Of a DNA stretch of 64,000 nucleotides, positions 58,938 to 64,000 are shown piece by piece. The stretch comes from JAEMQF01 sp963775015. GTDB taxonomy: Bacteria; Pseudomonadota; Gammaproteobacteria; Burkholderiales; Burkholderiaceae_C. Within the stretch, counting starts at the first letter, position 1. Each line of letters opens with the position of its first letter. The position numbers were made by a program, and so were the translations under genes. Where the stretch lies: positions 124,001 through 188,000 of the forward strand of contig CAVZHI010000001.1 in assembly GCA_963775015.1 (NCBI GenBank), written 5' to 3'. Under the pieces are notes generated by a model. It saw only the letters and a list, made by a program, of their open reading frames with translations. It was not told where the DNA came from and searched no databases.

Positions 58938-59695
58938 TCACGCTGCGCCAGCTCGCCAAGCAGTTTCCCGCCACGCGCCGTTCTGCGCCGGCGGTGCATG
59001 CGGTGCGCGACGTGAGCCTGACGGCGCAGCCCGGCGCGATCACCGGGTTGCTCGGGCCGAACGGCGCGGGCAAGACGACGGCGCTGCGCATGCTGGCCGG
59101 GTTGATCCGGCCCGATGCGGGGGGCATCGACGTCGACGGCATCGACGTGCTGCACGACCCGCACGCGGCGCTGGCGCGAATGGGTGTGTTGTCCGATGCT
59201 CGCGGGCTCTACCCGCGCCTGAGCGCACGCGAGAACATCGTCTATTACGGAGTCCTGCGCGGCATGGAGCGCGGCGCCGCCGAAGCGCGATGCGAAGAAC
59301 TCGCGCGCGCGCTGGACATGACGGCGCTGCTGGAGCGCCGCACCGAAGGCTTCAGCCAAGGCGAACGCCTGAAGACGGCGCTCGCGCGCGCCCTGGTGCA
59401 CGACCCGGCCAACGTGGTGCTCGACGAGCCGACAAATGGGCTGGACGTGCTCGCCACGCGCGCCCTGCGCGAGACGCTGCGCTGGTTGCGCTCGCCCGAG
59501 GGCGGAGGCAAGACGATCCTCTTTTCGACGCACATCATGCAGGAGGTCGAGCGCTTGTGCGACAGCGTCGTCGTGATCGCAATGGGCCGCAGCGTCGCCG
59601 CCGGGTCGGTGGCGGAACTTCTCGAGCGCGCGGGCGAAAGCGATTTCGAAGCCGCATTCGTGCGTCTGGCGTACGCGCAAGGGGCTGCGCCATGA
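58934..59695 (+). CDS. ABC transporter ATPase (NatA-like)
   Basis: A 253-residue ABC-2-type exporter ATPase. Walker A GPNGAGKTTALRMLAGLIRP, Q-loop region near DARGLYPRLSARENIVYYG, the signature FSQGERLKTALARALVHDPA (SQGE instead of SGGQ) and Walker B NVVLDEPTNGLD are all present; FSTHIMQEVERLCD carries the switch His. ATG at 58934 overlaps the hydrolase stop, and its stop overlaps the permease start. With the permease it resembles the Na+ exporter NatAB, although other substrates are common for this family. Confidence 0.93.
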   Translation: MITLRQLAKQFPATRRSAPAVHAVRDVSLTAQPGAITGLLGPNGAGKTTALRMLAGLIRPDAGGIDVDGIDVLHDPHAALARMGVLSDARGLYPRLSARENIVYYGVLRGMERGAAEARCEELARALDMTALLERRTEGFSQGERLKTALARALVHDPANVVLDEPTNGLDVLATRALRETLRWLRSPEGGGKTILFSTHIMQEVERLCDSVVVIAMGRSVAAGSVAELLERAGESDFEAAFVRLAYAQGAAP

Positions 59696-60867
59696 ACGCC
59701 ACTCTTCGCAGCGCCCAGGTCGTCTACGTCAAGGAAGTGATCGACGCGCTGCGCGACCGGCGCACCCTGCTCGTCGTATTGCTCTCCAGCGTGCTTCTCG
59801 GCCCGTTGGTGCTGATCGCGCTGTCGGGGCTGGTCGCGAGCCTGGAGGCGCGCGCCGAGAGGCGCGAAGTGTTCGTCGCGGGAATCGAACACGCGCCGAG
59901 TTTGCGCAACTTCCTCGAACGCCAATCGAGCGTGGTGCGCGAGGCGCCCGCGGACTTTGAGGCGCAGCTGCGCGACGCGCGCCTCGGTGACCCGGTGGTC
60001 GTCGTGCCGGCCGGCTTCGAGGCGGCGCTGCAACGCGGCGACATGCCGGCACTCGAGCTCGTCAGCGACAGCGCGAACAAGCAGGCCGAGTCCGGCGCGG
60101 GGCGCGTGCAGCGCTTGTTGCAGGCGTTTGGCCGCGAACGTACGACACTGAGCCTGGCGCTGCGCGGCGTCTCGGCGGACCTGCTCGAACCTTTTGAACT
60201 GGCCGAGCGCGACCTGGCGAGTACCCAGACGCGCGCCACCCAGCTCACCGGGATGCTGCCGTTTTTCGTACTTCTCGCCGTGTTGTACGGCGCGCTGAGC
60301 GCGGCGCTGGACACGACTGCGGGGGAACGCGAGCGCGGCTCGCTCGAACCGCTGCTCATGAACCCGGCCGCGCCGCTCGCGCTCGTGCTCGGCAAGTGGG
60401 GCGCGGTGGCGAGTGTGGCGATGCTGATCGCGGTCCTGAGCTGCTTCAGCTTTGTTCCGGGTCAGTGGCTGCTGCGCAGCGATACCCTGCAAGCGATGTT
60501 CCAGTTCGGAACCCGCGAGGCGCTGTTGTTCTTGCTCGTCCTCCTGCCGTTCGCCGCGGCGCTGTCGGCGCTGCTCATGGCGGTGGCGATCCGTTGCAAA
60601 AGCGTCAAGGAGGCGCAGGTCAATGCGAGCCTGGTGGTGCTGCTCGTCTCGCTGTTGCCGCTGGCGAGCGTGTTCAACTTCGGCGGCGAAGCGCCGTGGC
60701 ACCTGTGGTTGCCCGCGCTCGCGCAAAACACCTTGATGACGCGCGTGCTCAAGGGCGAGGATCTGAGCGTGTCGCAGTGGCTGATTCCGCTCGCGGTGTG
60801 CCTGGCGCTGTGCGCCGCGTCGCTGGCGTTCCTGGCGCGGCGCCTGCGCGCGGCGTCGGTGCAGTAG
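59692..60867 (+). CDS. ABC transporter permease (NatB-like, ABC-2 type)
   Basis: A 391-residue membrane protein with an N-terminal helix, VVYVKEVIDALRDRRTLLVV leading into VLLGPLVLIALSGLVASLEA, a large periplasmic loop (about residues 50-190, containing ERDLASTQTRATQLTGMLPF at its end) and five or six C-terminal helices, for example FVLLAVLYGALSAALDTTAG and ALLFLLVLLPFAAALSALLM. This is the NatB plan. It pairs with the ATPase gene, overlapping it by 4 bp. Its 3' end is 12 bp from the convergent arylsulfotransferase-like gene. Confidence 0.92.
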   Translation: MNATLRSAQVVYVKEVIDALRDRRTLLVVLLSSVLLGPLVLIALSGLVASLEARAERREVFVAGIEHAPSLRNFLERQSSVVREAPADFEAQLRDARLGDPVVVVPAGFEAALQRGDMPALELVSDSANKQAESGAGRVQRLLQAFGRERTTLSLALRGVSADLLEPFELAERDLASTQTRATQLTGMLPFFVLLAVLYGALSAALDTTAGERERGSLEPLLMNPAAPLALVLGKWGAVASVAMLIAVLSCFSFVPGQWLLRSDTLQAMFQFGTREALLFLLVLLPFAAALSALLMAVAIRCKSVKEAQVNASLVVLLVSLLPLASVFNFGGEAPWHLWLPALAQNTLMTRVLKGEDLSVSQWLIPLAVCLALCAASLAFLARRLRAASVQ

Positions 60868-60868
60868 C

Positions 60869-60900
60869 CGGGCGCGCGGTCAAGGGAACTTGCGCGCCCG
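60869..60900. terminator. GC-rich hairpin between convergent genes (possible bidirectional terminator)
   Basis: CGGGCGCGC (60869-60877) pairs with GCGCGCCCG (60892-60900) around a 14-nt loop, in the gap after natB and across the last codons of the arylsulfotransferase-like gene. There is no T-run on either side, so intrinsic termination is doubtful. Confidence 0.4.
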
Positions 60901-62385
60901 ATCCGAGAAGTAGCCGTTCGAATACGCGCTCGGCAAGAGCGTGAGCCGCATCGACTGGGCACCGCTCGCCAGGTCGAATTCGGAGACGTCGTTGAGTTGT
61001 CCGCGGAATTCACCCCAGCCGACGAGCACCTTGCCGCTGGCGAAAAGCTGCGCGCTTCCCAGGTTCAGGCTCAGGTGCATGTCGGAGGTGAATTCGGCGA
61101 AGCCGGGCAGCAGCGGGTTGCCGGTGACGAGTGTCTTGGCCACTTCGTCGAGGTTGAAGGCCAGGACGCGCGACGCGGCGACGCCGTTGTCGAACAGGCT
61201 CAGGCGCCCGTCGGGGGCCCGGCCCGCGTCGTGCTGGTGCGAGAACTTCTGCGTTGCGGTCAGGCCGAACTGGTCGCACGGCCCGCCGAGAATCCAGCGG
61301 ATCGCGCCGGTGCCACGGTCGATCTTGAGCACCGCGTCGAGATGGCGAAACGAGGCGATCCAGTTCCCGTCGCTGTCGACGTGCAGCGAGTCCCAATGTG
61401 CATAGTCGGCGCCGTTGTTCTGCGCGAACGCATTGCCTTCGGTGGAGCAAGCGTAGAGCTCGGGGTGGTCGGTGGAAAGCCAGTTGAAGACCGCCGCGCC
61501 GTTCTGGATTTCCTGCAATCCGCTGCCGCGCACGAAGAGCAGCGCGCCGGGCAAGGCGGGGATGTTGTTCACCGTTTTCGCTGCATAAACGCCGACGATG
61601 TAGTGCCCGTCGTCGATGATCTTGTGGTCGTGCAGATTCACCGCATAGGTGTTGCCGTCGGGAAAGGCGAGCGCGCTGACGTTGGCGAGCAGGTTGAACG
61701 CGCCGTCCATGACGCGAATCGCACCCGCTGCGGAGTCGTAGAAGCTGTAGCGGATGGCGCCGCCCGGTATCACCGTCTTCTTGAAATCATGAATGTTCTG
61801 GCCGCGCGGGTTGCGGTAGTAGAACTTGAGGCTGCCGTCGCCCCCGATGAGGTAGGCATAGGGTGCGCCAAAACCCTGCGGGTCAAACGGTGCGAGGTAA
61901 AGGTCCCCCGCTTGCGGAGCCGTGGCGCTGAAGCTGTAGCGCACGTAGTCCAGCGGCCGGGCGTGCAGGGTGTACTGGGCGACCGCCCCGCTGACGTTGT
62001 CGGTGACGACGACGCTCGAATTCGACGCTGCGTCGAGCGTCGGGAATCCAATCACGATGTACTGGTTCGCGCCGACGCTTGTGGCCCCCACCGCATTCGT
62101 GGCGCTGACCGTGACGGTGCACGCTGCGCACGAAAAGCGCAGCTGCACCGTCGCGCCCTTTGCGTTCGATTGCAGCTGCAGCTCGGCTCGGGTCGGATTG
62201 TTCGACAACAAATCGCTGCCGCCCACGCCGACCGCGTCGACCGAACTGAGCAGCGCCGACACCGCGGGGTTGACACGGTTCACGCTCGAGCGCTGCGTCG
62301 AATCGCCGTCGCCGCAGGCACCCAGGGCGAGCGCAAGGGCGCAGGCGGCGCCGACTCGCCAAGCCGAAAGATCCGTTTGGTGCAT
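60880..62385 (-). CDS. Lipoprotein arylsulfotransferase (ASST)-like protein
   Basis: A 501-residue predicted lipoprotein: MHQTDLSAWRVGAACALALA, LGACGDGD with Cys as anchor. After a Ser/Asn-rich linker the beta-propeller-like domain shows PQAGDLYLAPFDPQGFGAPY, YAVNLHDHKIIDDGHYIVGV, DYAHWDSLHVDSDGNWIASF, AIRWILGGPCDQFG and KFSHQHDAGRAPDGRLSLFD followed by NGV. The H-D-x-x-x-DG and W-LGG pattern matches arylsulfotransferases, which move sulphate between phenols in the envelope. The catalytic His is probably one of these His residues; exact assignment needs alignment. ATG at 62385. Confidence 0.85.
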   Translation of the reverse strand: MHQTDLSAWRVGAACALALALGACGDGDSTQRSSVNRVNPAVSALLSSVDAVGVGGSDLLSNNPTRAELQLQSNAKGATVQLRFSCAACTVTVSATNAVGATSVGANQYIVIGFPTLDAASNSSVVVTDNVSGAVAQYTLHARPLDYVRYSFSATAPQAGDLYLAPFDPQGFGAPYAYLIGGDGSLKFYYRNPRGQNIHDFKKTVIPGGAIRYSFYDSAAGAIRVMDGAFNLLANVSALAFPDGNTYAVNLHDHKIIDDGHYIVGVYAAKTVNNIPALPGALLFVRGSGLQEIQNGAAVFNWLSTDHPELYACSTEGNAFAQNNGADYAHWDSLHVDSDGNWIASFRHLDAVLKIDRGTGAIRWILGGPCDQFGLTATQKFSHQHDAGRAPDGRLSLFDNGVAASRVLAFNLDEVAKTLVTGNPLLPGFAEFTSDMHLSLNLGSAQLFASGKVLVGWGEFRGQLNDVSEFDLASGAQSMRLTLLPSAYSNGYFSDRARKFP

Positions 62386-62508
62386 AGCCTTGCTCCGAGA
62401 AACTTGCCTGGTCGAGCCTTGACCCTGCCGGTGCATTCTGCCCATTTGCACTGTAGTCCCCGCGTCATGGCGTATCAAGTGTCGGATTGAGCAACAAGTC
62501 GCCCACGT

Positions 62509-63639
62509 TCATTGCAACGGCAGCGACGCCTGGCGCGGCGCCAGTGGCGGTGCGGCGAGCAAGGGCGAGCGGCGCCGCTCGGGTCGGAACTCGCGGCGCA
62601 GCGTCGCGCGCGGCATCGGCAGCGCTGGATTCAACGGGCCCCTGGGTTCGAGATTCCAACCATCGACGGCGGCGCGGTCGTTCAGCGCGTGCAGCAGGCC
62701 CTGGCCGAGACGCTTGGCGTGGGCACGCACGACCAGCGCTTCGCACTCGGCGGCACTCAACTGCTGCGCGAACGCGCGCCAGCGCTGCTGCACCAGGGGT
62801 TGGCGCCACGCGTCCTCGATGGCCCAGCGCTGCGCGTGCGGCGCCAGGTCGCGCCCCGCTTCGAGAACGCGGGGCAGCAAGGCGTGAAAGAAAGTCTGGA
62901 AGCTGCGCTGCGCCGCCTGGCCAGGAAGCAGCGCTTCGATGCGACTCACGCGCAAGCTCCAGCCGGGAACGAGGAGCTGTCGGCTGACGAAGGCTTGCAA
63001 GGCCTGCGCCGGATTGAACAGGCGCAAGCGATTCGGCGGCAGCAGGAGCAGCGGCAATTGGCACGCTTGTTCGTGGGTCATGGGCTCGACAAAGCTGGCC
63101 AAGATCGCCACGCGCGCCCATTGCGCGCCGAGCAGTCCGCCCAGGCCGAGTTGGGGCTCGGCGCCCAGACGCAGCGCGAATTCCTGGGCCTGGGCCCGTG
63201 TCACGCCGTTGCTGCTGGACTGCGCCTTGCGGCCGAGCATGACGAGATTTCCCGCGGCGTAGGCGGCGTCGCTTCGGACCCGTGCGATTGCCGCTTCTCG
63301 GCACAGGGGCCCGTTCGCGTCCAAAGGCTCTCGGGTGATCGGGCAATGGCTGACTTCGAGTTGTTGCACATAGCGCGGTGTCACTTGCACGGGTTCGACG
63401 GCCTGGCCCTCGCACCAGGCTTGCAGGCGCAGCTTCAACCACAGGTGCACGGACCGGCTCGGGTGGCGCTGGCGTGCCCCGTCGCTCGCGCGGCCGGCAA
63501 CCAGGCCGCTGCGCAGTGGTGCCGAGTCGTAAGCTTGTGGCACGGCCGGCGCGACGCCGTAGCGCGCGTGATCCCAGCCGAGCTCGAAGGCGAGCGCCTC
63601 CTGGGTGGAAAGGGTGGATGCGGCAATCGCTGAATTCAT
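62509..63639 (-). CDS. Unknown 376-residue protein with Cys-rich, HNH-reminiscent segment
   Basis: A Leu/Ala/Arg-rich protein I cannot name. Its opening FELGWDHARYGVAPAVPQAY is followed by a segment with paired Cys (SHCPITREPLDANGPLCREA) and then SDAAYAAGNLVMLGRKAQSS, whose spacing of Cys, Asp and GNLVML faintly recalls HNH-type nuclease folds; the catalytic His-Asn-His is not all visible. The rest is helical, with FVEPMTHEQACQLPLLLLPP and QRWRAFAQQLSAAECEALVV. It is divergent from an HTH/WYL-type regulator gene 141 bp away. ATG 63639. Confidence 0.7.
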   Translation of the reverse strand: MNSAIAASTLSTQEALAFELGWDHARYGVAPAVPQAYDSAPLRSGLVAGRASDGARQRHPSRSVHLWLKLRLQAWCEGQAVEPVQVTPRYVQQLEVSHCPITREPLDANGPLCREAAIARVRSDAAYAAGNLVMLGRKAQSSSNGVTRAQAQEFALRLGAEPQLGLGGLLGAQWARVAILASFVEPMTHEQACQLPLLLLPPNRLRLFNPAQALQAFVSRQLLVPGWSLRVSRIEALLPGQAAQRSFQTFFHALLPRVLEAGRDLAPHAQRWAIEDAWRQPLVQQRWRAFAQQLSAAECEALVVRAHAKRLGQGLLHALNDRAAVDGWNLEPRGPLNPALPMPRATLRREFRPERRRSPLLAAPPLAPRQASLPLQ

Positions 63640-63780
63640 GGTTCGACTCCTTCGAAGGGGCCACCTCGGAAGCGGTGGATGAAGGCAGTATCCCGGCCAG
63701 GTGGCTCATGGCGTGAGCCACGTGCGATCCACTGCATCGACCGGTTTTGGGCGTATCCTCGAACCTTTGACGCCGCGGCG

Positions 63781-64000
63781 ATGGACAGAACCGAGCGCTT
63801 CTACAAGATCGAACGGCTGTTGCGCAGCCGCGGTTGTGTCAGCTTCGCCGCCCTGGGTTCTGAACTCGAGGTGTCGCCCGCGACCCTGAAGCGCGACTTG
63901 CAATACCTGCGCGATCGCCTCGGCGCACCCATCGTCTACGACACATTGGAACGCGGCTATCGCTTCGACGGCATGACGCCCGGCGCCAACGCGGTGCACG
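63781..64000 (+). CDS. HTH (DeoR/WYL-type) transcriptional regulator, N-terminal part
   Basis: The first 73 residues of a regulator cut by the window end. MDRTERFYKIERLLRSRGCV then SFAALGSELEVSPATLKRDL with LQYLRDRLGAPIVYDTLERG and YRFDG is the standard DeoR-like HTH that begins WYL-domain regulators, which often bind nucleic acids or second messengers. The WYL part itself is not visible, so this naming is partly inference. It is divergent from the 62509-63639 gene, which it may control. Confidence 0.87.
   Translation, partial: MDRTERFYKIERLLRSRGCVSFAALGSELEVSPATLKRDLQYLRDRLGAPIVYDTLERGYRFDGMTPGANAVH

Overview
The window is GC-rich, gene-dense chromosomal DNA from a betaproteobacterium, most likely order Burkholderiales near the Comamonadaceae / Rubrivivax-Leptothrix group. 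That placement is an inference from gene types: tandem PglL-type pilin glycosylation ligases behind a sigma-54-type pilA, a Lys/Ala/Pro-tailed SWIB protein, a DUF2917-like protein, several NitT/TauT-type ABC importers and many CoA-ester enzymes. I see no rRNA, tRNA, CRISPR array, insertion sequence, phage or plasmid module.

Layout. 1-3.0 kb: the end of sucD, a PP2C phosphatase, an FHA protein and a metallo-beta-lactamase-fold phosphodiesterase. 3.0-7.2 kb: a pilin unit with sigma-54-like promoter, pilin, GNRA-loop terminator and two different O-antigen-ligase/PglL-family proteins. 7.2-10.6 kb: moaC, a BepA-like M48 protease, a frameshifted small membrane protein and the H1-tailed SWIB protein. 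10.6-18.5 kb (minus strand): amidohydrolase, dienelactone hydrolase, HCCA-isomerase-like protein, uvrA and a complete NitT/TauT-type ABC importer. 18.7-27.8 kb: a lipoprotein, a trypsin-like protease overlapping an FHA-membrane protein and an SDR, then mixed oxidoreductases, a thioredoxin lipoprotein and an EamA transporter. 28.0-36.3 kb (plus strand): a tight catabolic cluster of a FadH-like reductase, a second ABC importer, an FAD oxidoreductase, a class III CoA-transferase and an enoyl-CoA hydratase. 36.4-44.1 kb: LysR regulator, DUF2917-like protein, orphan ParA, VOC protein, SRAP protein, ornithine-cyclodeaminase-family enzyme, MaoC hydratase and a DMT exporter. 44.1-52 kb (mostly minus): thioesterase, feruloyl-CoA-synthase-like ligase and crotonase, then Ldh, RraA-like and IlvD/Edd-type proteins suggestive of sugar-acid catabolism. 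52-60.9 kb: stress and thiol genes (USP, GNAT, GST, pirin, gshA, glutaredoxin), then a chain of hydrolase, ABC ATPase and ABC permease joined by 4-bp overlaps. 60.9-64 kb: a lipid-anchored arylsulfotransferase-like protein, an unknown 376-residue protein and a divergent HTH/WYL-type regulator cut by the window end.

Two things deserve attention. First, about ten single-base indels interrupt or locally scramble eight otherwise well-conserved genes between 9.5 and 41 kb. Most are +1, and several sit in homopolymers or short duplications, so sequencing or assembly error is the simplest explanation. Second, the 28-36 kb cluster looks like a self-contained uptake and CoA-dependent breakdown route for an organic acid whose identity cannot be read from the sequence; it is the best candidate here for undescribed biology. 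I did not find a clear defence system or a wholly novel machine.
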